From assembly GCA_017630155.1 (NCBI GenBank), contig JAGBVU010000029.1, positions 1 to 64,000 of the forward strand: 64,000 bases of DNA. Reading direction: 5' to 3'. Origin of the DNA: Bacteroidales bacterium (GTDB lineage Bacteria; Bacteroidota; Bacteroidia; Bacteroidales; UBA932). Both the position numbers and the translations under genes were made by a program. The stretch's first letter is position 1, and the number at the start of each line of letters is the position of its first letter. The notes under the pieces are model-generated. The model made no database searches. It saw only the letters and a list, made by a program, of their open reading frames with translations, and was not told where the DNA came from. Of the stretch, positions 15,875 to 25,641 are shown piece after piece.

Positions 15875-18800
15875 ATGGCTACAGAGAAGACATTTATTAC
15901 CTGCGATGGCAATTATGCGGCGGCTTATGCTGCATATATGTTCAGCGAACATGCCGCCATCTACCCTATCACCCCTTCTTCAACAATGGCTGAGCTTGTT
16001 GACGAATGGGCTGCTTTCGGAAAGAAAAACATCTTCGGTCAGACTGTTAAAGTAACCGAAATGCAAAGTGAAGGAGGTGCAGCAGGTGCTGTACACGGTT
16101 CACTTCAGGCCGGTGCCCTTACCACCACTTTCACCGCATCACAAGGTTTGCTCCTTATGATCCCGAATATGTACAAAATCGCAGGAGAGATGCTTCCTAC
16201 GGTATTCCACGTATCAGCTCGTGCACTTGCAGCACAGGCTCTTTCTATTTTCGGTGACCACCAGGACGTAATGGCTTGCCGCCAGACAGGTTTTGCTATG
16301 CTTGCATCTTCAAGTGTTCAGGAAGCTATGGACCTTGGTGCAGTAGCACACCTCTCTACCATCAAATCAAGCATTCCTTTCGTACACTTCTTCGACGGTT
16401 TCCGCACCTCTCACGAGATTCAGAAGATCGAGCTTCTTAATCCAGAGGATTTGAAGAAAATGGTAAGTGAGAAATCTCTTGCAAAATTCCGCGAGAGAGC
16501 ACTTAACCCTAACAAACCTGTAACCCGCGGTACAGCTCAGAACCCTGACGTATACTTCCAGGCACGCGAGGCTTCTAACCCTTACTACACATCAGTTCCT
16601 GATATCGTAGCACGCTATATGGGTGAGATCTCTGAACTTACCGGCCGTCACTACCTTCCTTTCGATTACTATGGTGATCCTAACGCCAGAAACATCATCA
16701 TCGCTATGGGTTCAGTTACTGAAACCATCAAAGAGGTTGTTGACAAACTTATGTCACAGGGTGAGAAAGTTGGTGTTATCAACGTACGTCTTTACAGACC
16801 ATTCTCAGCTAAATATTTCTTGAGAGTTCTTCCTAAGAGCGTGAAGAGAATCGCAGTTCTTGACCGCACCAAAGAGCCAGGCTCAGTGGGTGAACCTCTA
16901 TACCTTGATATCAAATCTGTTCTTGCAGAGAGAGGTGGCGATATGCCTCTTATCGTAGGTGGCCGCTATGGTCTTTCATCTAAAGACACTACCCCTGCAC
17001 AGATTATCTCAGTATTTGAGAACCTTAAAGCCAAACAGCCTAAGACCGACTTCACTATCGGTATCGTGGATGACGTAACCTTCAAGTCTCTACCTGCTAA
17101 AGAGGAGATCTCATTGGCTAAAAAAGGTACTTATGAACTTAAATTCTACGGTCTTGGTTCAGACGGTACAGTAGGTGCCAACAAGAACACCATCAAGATC
17201 ATCGGTGACAACACCAGCAAATATTGCCAGGCATACTTCGACTATGACTCTAAGAAATCAGGTGGATACACTTGCTCACACCTAAGATTCGGTGACGAGC
17301 CTATCACTTCACCTTATTTGGTTTCTACCCCTGACTTCGTAGCTTGCCACGTATATTCATATCTACGCAAATATGACGTTCTTAAAGGTATCAAGAGAGG
17401 TGGTACATTCCTTCTTAACAGCCTTTGGAGCGCAGAGGAGACTGCTCAGAGACTTCCTGACCACATCAAACAGGTAGTAGCACAGAACGATATCAAGATG
17501 TACGTTATCAACGCTACCAAGATTGCAGAAGAGATCGGCCTTGGCAACAGAACCAACACCATCCTTCAGTCAGCATTCTTCAAAATCACCGGCATCATCC
17601 CTTACGAGCAGGCTGTAGCCCTTATGAAGAAAGCTATCGACAAATCTTATGGCAAGAAAGGTGAGAAGATCGTAAACATGAACTACGCTGCAGTAGACAG
17701 AGGTGCTGAATACGAACTTATCGAGGTTCCTGTAGAGTGGAAGAACCTTCACTCTAAATTCAGCCCTTCAAGCTTCGACCGTCTCGCACCAGAATGGGTA
17801 CGCAACGTAGCTGACGTAGTAAACGCTCAGAACGGTTACGATATCCCTGTAAGTGCATTTACCGGCGAATATGCTGACGGTACTATCCCTGCAGGTACTG
17901 CTGCTTACGAAAAACGTGGTGCCGCTACTCACGTACCTACATGGATGTCTGAAAACTGTATCCAGTGTAACCAGTGTGCTTTCGTTTGTCCTCACGCTGC
18001 TATCCGTCCATTCCTAAGCACAGACGAAGAGCTTGCCAAAGCTCCTGCAGGTGTTAAGAGCAAGAAAGGCAACGCTGCATTCAAGGACTACAACTTCACA
18101 ATGCAGGTATCTGTAATGGACTGTACAGGTTGCGGTAACTGTGCCGATGTATGTCCTGCCAAAGAGAAAGCTCTTGTAATGACTTCACTTGAGAGCCAGC
18201 TTGACCAACAGCCTGTATTTGACTACATGCACTCACAGGTTGGTTACAAAGACACTGTAGCTCCTAAAACACAAAACGTTAAGAACTCTCAGTTCGCACA
18301 GCCTCTATTTGAGTACTCTGGTGCTTGTGCTGGTTGCGGTGAGACTCCATATCTAAAAGCTATTTCACAGTTGTTCGGTGACAGAATGATGGTAGCAAAC
18401 GCTACAGGATGTTCATCTATCTACTCAGGTTCATTCCCTTCATCACCTTACTGCACTGACAAGAACGGCAGAGGTCCAGCTTGGGCTAACTCATTGTTCG
18501 AAGACAATGCTGAGTTCGGTCTTGGTATGAAAGTGGGTACCGAAACTATCCGCAACACTGTAGCTAAACTCATGATGGAAGGTCTTGAGTGCCCTCAGTG
18601 CTCATCAGAGATGAAAGAGCTGTTTGCAAAATGGCTTGAGAACAGATCTGACGCTGCTGTTACTCGCGAAGTGGCAGATGCCCTTGTTCCTATGATGGAA
18701 GCATGCGGATGTGACACTTGCAAAGCACTCCTTGAGATTAAAGACTACATCGCTGCACGCAGCCAGTGGATCTTCGGTGGTGACGGTTGGTCATACGATA

Positions 18801-19405
18801 TCGGATATGGTGGACTTGACCACGTATTGGCATCTGGTGAAAATGTAAACGTAATGGTACTTGATACTGAGGTTTACTCTAACACCGGTGGTCAGTCATC
18901 TAAATCTACCCCTGCAGGTGCTGTTGCAAAATTCGCTACCTCAGGTAAGAAAGTACGCAAGAAAGACCTTGGTATGATGGCTATGAGCTACGGTTATGTA
19001 TACGTGGCACAGGTAGCTATGGGTGCTAACCAGGCTCAATTCTTCAACGCCCTTAAAGAGGCTGAGGCTTATGATGGACCATCACTAATCATCGCCTACG
19101 CACCTTGTATCAACCACGGTTTGAGAAATGGTATGGGCAAGAGCCAATACGAAGAGAAACTTGCTGTAGAGTGCGGTTACTGGCATCTTTACAGATTCAA
19201 TCCAGCACTTGCTGAAGAGGGTAAGAATCCATTCTCTCTTGACAGCAAAGAGCCAGATTGGAGCAAGTTCCAGGATTTCATCAAAGGTGAGGTTCGTTAC
19301 AGCTCTCTTACCAAGATGTTCCCTGCTGAGGCTGAAGAGTTGTTCACCAAGACTGAAGAGTACGCAAAATTGCGTTACAATTCATACAAGAAACTGGCTC
19401 TATAA
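15875..19405 (+). CDS. nifJ: Pyruvate:ferredoxin (flavodoxin) oxidoreductase, single-chain
   Basis: 1176 residues, the length of homodimeric PFORs. It converts pyruvate and CoA to acetyl-CoA, CO2 and reduced ferredoxin. The domains appear in the usual order: pyrimidine-binding PFOR domain with YPITPSSTMAE (about 30-40), transketolase-C-like domain II, gamma domain (about 415-600), a two-cluster ferredoxin domain with CIQCNQCAFVCP (about 695) and CTGCGNCADVCP (about 749), then the TPP domain starting CAGCGETPY (about 818), with GDGWSYDIGYGG (about 969) and NTGGQSSKSTP holding the diphosphate and Mg. The codons are noticeably biased, as for a highly expressed gene. Electrons would feed the Rnf complex encoded at 51.9-57 kb. 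A strong terminator follows. Confidence 0.97.
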   Translation: MATEKTFITCDGNYAAAYAAYMFSEHAAIYPITPSSTMAELVDEWAAFGKKNIFGQTVKVTEMQSEGGAAGAVHGSLQAGALTTTFTASQGLLLMIPNMYKIAGEMLPTVFHVSARALAAQALSIFGDHQDVMACRQTGFAMLASSSVQEAMDLGAVAHLSTIKSSIPFVHFFDGFRTSHEIQKIELLNPEDLKKMVSEKSLAKFRERALNPNKPVTRGTAQNPDVYFQAREASNPYYTSVPDIVARYMGEISELTGRHYLPFDYYGDPNARNIIIAMGSVTETIKEVVDKLMSQGEKVGVINVRLYRPFSAKYFLRVLPKSVKRIAVLDRTKEPGSVGEPLYLDIKSVLAERGGDMPLIVGGRYGLSSKDTTPAQIISVFENLKAKQPKTDFTIGIVDDVTFKSLPAKEEISLAKKGTYELKFYGLGSDGTVGANKNTIKIIGDNTSKYCQAYFDYDSKKSGGYTCSHLRFGDEPITSPYLVSTPDFVACHVYSYLRKYDVLKGIKRGGTFLLNSLWSAEETAQRLPDHIKQVVAQNDIKMYVINATKIAEEIGLGNRTNTILQSAFFKITGIIPYEQAVALMKKAIDKSYGKKGEKIVNMNYAAVDRGAEYELIEVPVEWKNLHSKFSPSSFDRLAPEWVRNVADVVNAQNGYDIPVSAFTGEYADGTIPAGTAAYEKRGAATHVPTWMSENCIQCNQCAFVCPHAAIRPFLSTDEELAKAPAGVKSKKGNAAFKDYNFTMQVSVMDCTGCGNCADVCPAKEKALVMTSLESQLDQQPVFDYMHSQVGYKDTVAPKTQNVKNSQFAQPLFEYSGACAGCGETPYLKAISQLFGDRMMVANATGCSSIYSGSFPSSPYCTDKNGRGPAWANSLFEDNAEFGLGMKVGTETIRNTVAKLMMEGLECPQCSSEMKELFAKWLENRSDAAVTREVADALVPMMEACGCDTCKALLEIKDYIAARSQWIFGGDGWSYDIGYGGLDHVLASGENVNVMVLDTEVYSNTGGQSSKSTPAGAVAKFATSGKKVRKKDLGMMAMSYGYVYVAQVAMGANQAQFFNALKEAEAYDGPSLIIAYAPCINHGLRNGMGKSQYEEKLAVECGYWHLYRFNPALAEEGKNPFSLDSKEPDWSKFQDFIKGEVRYSSLTKMFPAEAEELFTKTEEYAKLRYNSYKKLAL

Positions 19406-19436
19406 TCGAGAAAATATAGAGACACGACAATACACC

Positions 19437-19470
19437 AAAGAGGCGGTTCCAGTGGACCGCCTCTTTTTTG
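19437..19470 (+). terminator. PFOR terminator
   Basis: AGAGGCGGT (19439-19447) pairs with ACCGCCTCT (19456-19464) and is followed by TTTTTT. It lies 33 bases after the PFOR stop codon. Confidence 0.93.
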
Positions 19471-19534
19471 TAATCAGATTTTAACAAAAAAACTACTTCA
19501 AGGCCATTTTATAACGCATTTTTTCTAAAAATTC

Positions 19535-19574
19535 TTTCTATTTATATTTTTTTTGATTAGATTTGCTAAAATCT
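19535..19574 (+). promoter_or_regulatory. Probable promoter of the susC-like gene with overlapping palindrome
   Basis: TTTC (19535-19538), 19 bases, then TAGATTTG (19558-19565) matches the Bacteroidota promoter with one mismatch in the -33 box. A small palindrome, AGATTT-GCTA-AAATCT (19559-19574), overlaps the -7 box and could be an operator, but it is short and may be chance. About 80 bases of leader separate it from the ATG. Confidence 0.5.
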
Positions 19575-19652
19575 TTCTATAAAAGTAGGAAGATCTTTAC
19601 TGAAACTAAAAACCAATTTTTAATATTTATTAACCACAATCAAAATCTATCT

Positions 19653-22600
19653 ATGAAGAAATTGATTCTAGTTGCTATTGCTGCATTACTATCTTTTGCT
19701 GCTGTAGCACAAAATGTCCAGGTGTCTGGTACAGTTACCGACGCCGCTGATGGATCTCCACTTATCGGAGCTTCTATCATCGTTAAAGGGACTCAAACAG
19801 GTGCTTCTACTGACGTTGATGGTAAATATACCATGTCAGTACCATCTAATGCTGTCCTTCAGTTTGTTTACATAGGATATTATCCTATCGAAATCCCCGT
19901 TAATGGTAGACAAACCATCGACGTATCCCTCACACCTGAGGCAGAGTCTTTGGAAGAGACTATCGTGGTAGCTTACGGTACTGCTAAGAAAGGTACTTAT
20001 ACTGGTGCCGCTTCAGTAGTTAAACAAGACGCTATCAAAGATGTTCCTTCTCTTTCATTTGAATCAGCTATGAACGGTAAAGTAGCTGGTATGCAGATTA
20101 CTACCACTTCAGGTCAGGCTGGTTCTGCTCCATCTATCCGTATTCGTGGTATCGGTTCTATGAACGCTACAAACGAACCTCTTTACGTAATCGACGGTGT
20201 TCCTGCTACTTCAGGTTCAGGTCAGATGGGTGACTACATCTACACTTCAAACAGTGTGATGAACTCAATCAACCCTAATGACATCGAGTCTATTACAGTA
20301 TTGAAAGATGCTGCTGCATCTGCTCTTTACGGTTCTCGTGCTGCAAACGGTGTTATCCTTGTTACCACTAAAAAAGGTAAATCAGGCAAACCTTCTGTAA
20401 CATTCAGAGCTTCTGTAGGTATCACCCCTTCTTGGGCAACTGACAACTACGAAGTGGCTAGCACTCAAGAGAACATCGAAATGCTTTATATGGTTCTTTG
20501 GGATGCCAACAGAGGTAAAGGCGTAGATTACACTAACCTCTCTACCCTAAGCGATGAAAAAGCAAGTGCTGCATCTCTTAAATCTTTGAACAGCAAATTC
20601 AACAAACACGGATATAAAATCACATCTGCCGGTCCTGGTGTATACGATAAAATCATCGTTGAATCTTACAATGATGACGCTGCAAAAGCTGGCCGTACCC
20701 CTGGTAACTACTTCGATTGGGAAGACGCTTACTTCCGTACAGGTGTTTATCAGACTTATGACTTGGCAGTAAGTGGTGGTAAAGATAACACTACATACTA
20801 CACCTCTCTTTCTTACACTAAAGATAGAGGTCGTACAAACACCAACGAATTCGCCCGTATCGCAGGTCGCGTAAGTGTAAACCAGAAAGTTGGCAACTGG
20901 TTGGATTTCTCAACCAATGTTAACCTTGCACACACTAACAAAGTCGGCTTCAACGATACCCGTAACCTTGGTGCCAACTACTACTTGCAGACAAGAAACT
21001 TGTTGTGGGGCTTCTACTATCCATATGACTACAAGACCAATGATCCTTGGACAGCTCGTTATGGTAGCTACGCATACAACCAGGTTTACTACGCTGACAC
21101 TTGGGATAACTACTCAAAGAACTTGAAAATCTCTGTTAACGAGACTATCAACATCAAATTCGCTGACTGGTTGAACCTAAGAACTGTATTCTCATATGAT
21201 GACACCCGCATCAGAGATCACGTTTACTATAGCGCAGACCACTACAACTGGACTGGCGAGCACGGTCACGTTACTGAAATGCTTACCAACTACCAGACAT
21301 TGGTATCTTCAACTACTTTGAACTTCAACAAAACATTTGCTGACAAACACACTGTAGGTATCCTTGCTGGTTTCGAGGCAGAGAAAAACGTTACTGACTT
21401 CGTACGCGCTTCTGGTGACAACCTTCCTGTAGGTTCACTTCAGACTGTTGCTACTGCAGGTATCCTTGATGCAAATGCATACTGGTGGGGTAACTCAATC
21501 ATGTCTATCCTCTCTCGTGCAGAGTACAACTACGACAACAAATATTACATTTCAGGTTCTTACCGTCGTGACGGTTCTTCAAGACTTGGTCCTGACACCC
21601 GTTGGGGTAACTTCTGGTCAGTAGCAGCTTCTTGGAGAATTGACCATGAGGACTTCATGAAATCACAGGACGTTGTCAGCGCATTGAAACTTAGAGCTTC
21701 TTACGGTGTTAACGGTACCCTTCCTTCATCTAACTACGGTTGGCGTTCACTAGCTGCTTACTCATACCAGTACCTTGGCGAGCCAGGTGGTGCTTTGGCA
21801 AATGCAGCTGATGCAAACCTTTCATGGGAGACTTCTTACACTGCTAACGTTGCTCTTGAATTCGGTTTCTTCGATGACAGACTACGTGGTAGCGTTGAGT
21901 GGTTCAACAGAGATTCTAAAGACCTTCTTCAGAGTGTTCCTATCTCTTACATCACTGGTTTCAGCTCAACTCTAAGAAACGTTGGTGAGATCAACAACAA
22001 AGGTATCGAGTTTGAACTTTCTGGTGACATCATCAAAAACTCTAACTTCCGTTGGAGCGCTGGTATCAATGGTTCACACATTGACTCTAAAGTAACTTCA
22101 CTTTACGGTAAACAGGATATTATCTGGTCTGACCCTACAGGTGGTGACGCAAGAGCTCAGTTTATCTACAGAGAAGGTGAATCAACCCTTGCATTCTATG
22201 GTCGTGAATGGGCAGGTGTTGACCCTGAAAATGGTCAGAACCTATGGTTCGTAAACGAGCAGGAAGGTGATGATCCAGTTAAAGAGGACAAGATGGTAAA
22301 CGGCAAAAAAGCAGTTTATGACTACAATGATGCCAACGAGGTTATCATCGGTGATGCTCACGCTGCTCTATTCGGTGGTTTCAACACTGACATCGAGTGG
22401 AAAGGCTTGACAGTAGGTTTGAACTTCACTTACAAGATCGGTGGTAAACTTTATGACGGTGCTGCTAAAGACGTAGCTGATGACGGTTACTACTGGGAGC
22501 GTACAAGATCTAAATTCTACTATGACCAAATGTGGAGAGCTGACAACAGAACTAACGGTACACTTCCTCGTCTAAGTGGTGATGACTGGACCGATGCAAT

Positions 22601-22853
22601 GAGATGTTCTACCCGTTGGCTATATGACGCGTCTTACCTAAGATTAAGCACTGTATCTGTAGGTTATACTCTTCCTTCAGACGTTGTTAAGAAGATGCAC
22701 CTTAAGAATGCCAGAGTATACTTCAATGGCGGTAACCTTCTTACCTTCTCTAAGTATAAAAATGCAGACCCTGTGGTTAACGAATATGGTACAAGAGGTT
22801 GGGAAACTCCAGTTGGAAAAACCTATACTTTCGGTATCGAACTTAGCTTCTAA
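19653..22853 (+). CDS. SusC/RagA-family TonB-dependent outer-membrane receptor
   Basis: 1066 residues from the ATG at 19653, which directly precedes a signal peptide (MKKLILVAIAALLSFAAVAQ). Residues about 23-105 form the carboxypeptidase-regulatory-like domain typical of SusC proteins (VSGTVTDAADGSPLIGASI). The plug domain follows with ETIVVAYGTAKKG, DVPSLSFESAMNGKVAGMQI, SIRIRGIGS and PLYVIDGVP. The remainder is a 22-strand-type barrel ending in the aromatic terminal strand TYTFGIELSF. It imports a nutrient (glycan or peptide) powered by TonB together with the SusD partner nine bases downstream. No glycosidase, sensor or sigma/anti-sigma gene is adjacent, so the substrate cannot be inferred. 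The codons suggest high expression. Confidence 0.95.
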   Translation: MKKLILVAIAALLSFAAVAQNVQVSGTVTDAADGSPLIGASIIVKGTQTGASTDVDGKYTMSVPSNAVLQFVYIGYYPIEIPVNGRQTIDVSLTPEAESLEETIVVAYGTAKKGTYTGAASVVKQDAIKDVPSLSFESAMNGKVAGMQITTTSGQAGSAPSIRIRGIGSMNATNEPLYVIDGVPATSGSGQMGDYIYTSNSVMNSINPNDIESITVLKDAAASALYGSRAANGVILVTTKKGKSGKPSVTFRASVGITPSWATDNYEVASTQENIEMLYMVLWDANRGKGVDYTNLSTLSDEKASAASLKSLNSKFNKHGYKITSAGPGVYDKIIVESYNDDAAKAGRTPGNYFDWEDAYFRTGVYQTYDLAVSGGKDNTTYYTSLSYTKDRGRTNTNEFARIAGRVSVNQKVGNWLDFSTNVNLAHTNKVGFNDTRNLGANYYLQTRNLLWGFYYPYDYKTNDPWTARYGSYAYNQVYYADTWDNYSKNLKISVNETINIKFADWLNLRTVFSYDDTRIRDHVYYSADHYNWTGEHGHVTEMLTNYQTLVSSTTLNFNKTFADKHTVGILAGFEAEKNVTDFVRASGDNLPVGSLQTVATAGILDANAYWWGNSIMSILSRAEYNYDNKYYISGSYRRDGSSRLGPDTRWGNFWSVAASWRIDHEDFMKSQDVVSALKLRASYGVNGTLPSSNYGWRSLAAYSYQYLGEPGGALANAADANLSWETSYTANVALEFGFFDDRLRGSVEWFNRDSKDLLQSVPISYITGFSSTLRNVGEINNKGIEFELSGDIIKNSNFRWSAGINGSHIDSKVTSLYGKQDIIWSDPTGGDARAQFIYREGESTLAFYGREWAGVDPENGQNLWFVNEQEGDDPVKEDKMVNGKKAVYDYNDANEVIIGDAHAALFGGFNTDIEWKGLTVGLNFTYKIGGKLYDGAAKDVADDGYYWERTRSKFYYDQMWRADNRTNGTLPRLSGDDWTDAMRCSTRWLYDASYLRLSTVSVGYTLPSDVVKKMHLKNARVYFNGGNLLTFSKYKNADPVVNEYGTRGWETPVGKTYTFGIELSF

Positions 22854-22861
22854 TCAATTAA

Positions 22862-24361
22862 ATGGATAAGACAATGAAAAAAATTAATATATTACTTGCA
22901 GCTCTTGTGATTCTGTTCACAGCTTCTTGCCAAGGTTTTCTTGATGTGAAGCCAAGTAATCAGGTAAGTTCTGAGATCTCTATTCAGAATGCAACTGATG
23001 CACAGATCATGCTTAATGGTCTTATGAACAAAATGACCAGCACAAGCTACTACGGCAGAAACTTCCCTATGTATGCTGATGCAAAAGGTGGTGACCTTAC
23101 CATCTTCTCAGCAGGTAACGGTGGTGACGGTTGGTACTACTTCAACCACACTCCTGAAAGCAATAACTATAGTGGCTATTGGTCAACTATCTACAACTGC
23201 CTTTGCCAGGCAAACAACATCATCTCTAACATTGATGAGTTGCTAAAAGACACTGAGAACACTGAGAAAGAAGAACTTGAAGAGTACAAAGGTCAGGCTC
23301 TGACTCTACGTGCCCTTATGCACTTCGACTTGGTTCGTCTATATGGCAAACCTTACAACATGGATCAGAATGCCCTTGGTATCACTATCGTTACTGCCCC
23401 TGTTGACGCAAACGCTCAGCTTCCAAGAAACACTGTAGGTGAGGTTTACACTCAGATCGTGAAAGACCTTACAGATGCAGCTCCTCTACTTGGTAAAGGT
23501 ACTAACAACGGTTTCATCAACTACTATGCTAACCAGGCTCTTCTTTCTAAAGTTTATATGTACATGGATAACTACTCAGAGGCTCTTAAAGTAGCTGAAA
23601 GCATTATCACAAGTGGCAAATATGAACTTTACACCCCTGCTAAATGGGTTGAGTCTTGGACTAAAGAGTATGGTTCAGAGTCTATCTTCGAATTGAATAT
23701 CAAAGCAGGTGAGAACGATCCTGGTGACAGCAGCCTTGGTGCATACTATCGTCGTCGTGCTCACGGTATCTCTGCTGGTGGTGTATTCCTAGCAAGTAAA
23801 TACTGGTTGGATCTTATGGGTCCTAACGATGTACGCTGGGGTATCATGGATTTTGACCAGTCAGACGAAGAGGATGGTACAGGCCGTAAAGGTGCTAACT
23901 ACAAATATAGCGGAAGCGTTGACCTTAAAGGTGACGAAGGTTCTACAAGTACTTCTGTAAACATCAAAGTATTCCGTCTTTCTGAAGTTTATCTAAACGC
24001 TGCTGAGTGCGCAGTAAGAACTTCTAACAACGCTAAAGCTGTTGAGTATCTTGGTGCAATCGCTAAGAGAAACCCTGACTGGGTAGCTCCTGCAGCTGTA
24101 ACAGTAGAAGACGTTATGGATGAGAGAAGAAGAGAGCTTATGTGCGAAGGTGTTGTATTCTTCGAGTATATGCGTCAGAATATGACTATCAAATATGATG
24201 ACAATGCATTCGGAAATTCAACTAATCCTCCTCACGAGGGTAGAGGTCAGCTAGCTAATGGCTGGGTAACCAGAGATTTCTACAAAACTATTCTTCCTAT
24301 CAGCCAGGGCGAGATCAATGCTAACCCTGTTATGAAGGATTACCAGAACCCTGGATATTAA
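22862..24361 (+). CDS. SusD/RagB-family nutrient-binding lipoprotein
   Basis: 499 residues (an internal ATG at 22874 would give 495 and fits the signal peptide equally well). The lipobox is TASC in LVILFTASCQGFLDVKPS, and FLDVKPSNQV is the standard SusD mature start. SusD-like helical TPR features follow (for example LTLRALMHFDLVRLYG, then VYTQIVKDLTDAAPLL), and the C-terminal part has the SusD-type RNFYRTILPI-like segment TRDFYKTILPIS. The protein sits on the outer membrane as the lid of the SusC pore. It starts nine bases after the SusC stop, confirming a two-gene unit that ends in tandem hairpins. Confidence 0.95.
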   Translation: MDKTMKKINILLAALVILFTASCQGFLDVKPSNQVSSEISIQNATDAQIMLNGLMNKMTSTSYYGRNFPMYADAKGGDLTIFSAGNGGDGWYYFNHTPESNNYSGYWSTIYNCLCQANNIISNIDELLKDTENTEKEELEEYKGQALTLRALMHFDLVRLYGKPYNMDQNALGITIVTAPVDANAQLPRNTVGEVYTQIVKDLTDAAPLLGKGTNNGFINYYANQALLSKVYMYMDNYSEALKVAESIITSGKYELYTPAKWVESWTKEYGSESIFELNIKAGENDPGDSSLGAYYRRRAHGISAGGVFLASKYWLDLMGPNDVRWGIMDFDQSDEEDGTGRKGANYKYSGSVDLKGDEGSTSTSVNIKVFRLSEVYLNAAECAVRTSNNAKAVEYLGAIAKRNPDWVAPAAVTVEDVMDERRRELMCEGVVFFEYMRQNMTIKYDDNAFGNSTNPPHEGRGQLANGWVTRDFYKTILPISQGEINANPVMKDYQNPGY

Positions 24362-24370
24362 TAGATGGTC

Positions 24371-24445
24371 ATCCTCGGGTATATCCCGAGGATCTCTATC
24401 CTTTAGATAAAAAGAGGTGGCCCTTACGGACCACCTCTTATTTTT
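24371..24445 (+). terminator. Tandem hairpins ending the susCD unit
   Basis: The first hairpin is ATCCTCGGG (24371-24379) with CCCGAGGAT (24385-24393). The second is AAGAGGTGG (24412-24420) with CCACCTCTT (24431-24439), followed by ATTTTT. The second also has a T-rich side on the minus strand, so it can serve the convergent fabG transcript. Confidence 0.88.
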
Positions 24446-24463
24446 AAGGTAATATCTGGGGAA

Positions 24464-25207
24464 TTACATCATACAACCGTCACAAGTAATGACCTGCCCA
24501 GTAACATATGAAGATAGCTCAGATGCAAGGAAAAGGACTACATTGGCGATATCATCTCCCTCACCAAGCCTTCTGAGGGCAATACGCTTGGCCCATTCTT
24601 CCTGTACCTCTTTCGGAAGAGCATCTGTCATCTCTGTCCTGATAAAACCTGGAGCCACGACATTGGATCTGATGCCTCTTGAGCCCATCTCTTTTGCCAG
24701 AGATTTGGTAAAGCCTATCAGACCGGCTTTGGATGCTGCATAATTACATTGGCCTGCATTTCCAGTGATCCCCACAATGGATGAAATATTGATTATAGAA
24801 CCTCCCCTCTGGCGTGCCATAACAGGAACCACTGCTTTGGAGAAGTTGAAAGCTGATTTCAAATTGACAGTCATAACATCATCCCATTGCTCCTCTGTCA
24901 TCCTCATAAGAAGACCATCTCTGGTAATCCCTGCATTGTTGACAAGGATATCTATTCTGCCGAACTCCTTGTGAATCTCTGCGACCATATCCTGTGTAAG
25001 GGAATAGTCCGCAGCATTTGAAACATAAGCTTTACATTTGACACCCAGTGCAGATATCTCATTCTCAGTATTGCGGAGATGTTCACTCTCGCGCTGTCCG
25101 GTGAATGCCACCGATGCGCCTTGTGATGCCAATTTCAGTGCGATAGCTTTACCTATTCCTCTTGTTCCGCCTGTGACCAAAGCCACTTTGCCTTCGAGCA
25201 TTTTCAT
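24464..25207 (-). CDS. fabG: 3-oxoacyl-ACP reductase
   Basis: 247 residues. Short-chain dehydrogenase with the NADPH motif TGGTRGIG (12-19), NNAG (90-93) and the catalytic set S143, Y156, K160 spaced as in FabG. C-terminal VTGQVITCDGCMM is close to the standard FabG end. It reduces 3-oxoacyl-ACP in fatty-acid elongation. It is the last gene of the fabH-K-F-Z-G cluster, one base after fabZ. The specificity for ACP substrates is supported by context. Confidence 0.95.
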   Translation of the reverse strand: MKMLEGKVALVTGGTRGIGKAIALKLASQGASVAFTGQRESEHLRNTENEISALGVKCKAYVSNAADYSLTQDMVAEIHKEFGRIDILVNNAGITRDGLLMRMTEEQWDDVMTVNLKSAFNFSKAVVPVMARQRGGSIINISSIVGITGNAGQCNYAASKAGLIGFTKSLAKEMGSRGIRSNVVAPGFIRTEMTDALPKEVQEEWAKRIALRRLGEGDDIANVVLFLASELSSYVTGQVITCDGCMM

Positions 25208-25208
25208 A

Positions 25209-25640
25209 TCAAACCATTTTAGAATTGTCTACCAAAGCTACAGAAAGAACTCCACTTACGCAAAGTTTTCCATCCACATATCCCTTGGCATCTATAAAAA
25301 ACATATTTGCCCTTCGGTTTGTAAGGTGTGCTTCCACCTCCACTTTGTCCCCTGGGCGGACTGCATTCTTGAATCTTATCTTATCCAGCCCTGTATAAAG
25401 TGTTAACTTTCCCCCTTCCAACTCTTCAAGCAACAGCATCGACGAACATTGTCCCAATATTTCACACAGGATAACCCCAGGAACAACAGGTATGCCGGGG
25501 AAATGTCCCTGGAGGAAATGCTCATCCCCCCTTACCAGATACTCTCCGTGAACTACCCCATTTTCATCCTTCTCCATCCTGTCTACCAGGAGCATCGGTT
25601 CCCTATGGGGAAGATATTGTTTGATCTCTTCTCTTTCCAT
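25209..25640 (-). CDS. fabZ: 3-hydroxyacyl-ACP dehydratase
   Basis: 143 residues. Single hot-dog domain with YLPHREPMLLVDR and GHFPGIPVVPGVILCE; H46 and E60 are the catalytic pair with the same spacing as in E. coli FabZ. It dehydrates 3-hydroxyacyl-ACP to trans-2-enoyl-ACP, the FabK substrate. It lies one base from fabF and one from fabG, so translation is probably coupled. It is not fused to LpxC, as happens in some Bacteroidota. Confidence 0.95.
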   Translation of the reverse strand: MEREEIKQYLPHREPMLLVDRMEKDENGVVHGEYLVRGDEHFLQGHFPGIPVVPGVILCEILGQCSSMLLLEELEGGKLTLYTGLDKIRFKNAVRPGDKVEVEAHLTNRRANMFFIDAKGYVDGKLCVSGVLSVALVDNSKMV

Positions 25641-25641
25641 A

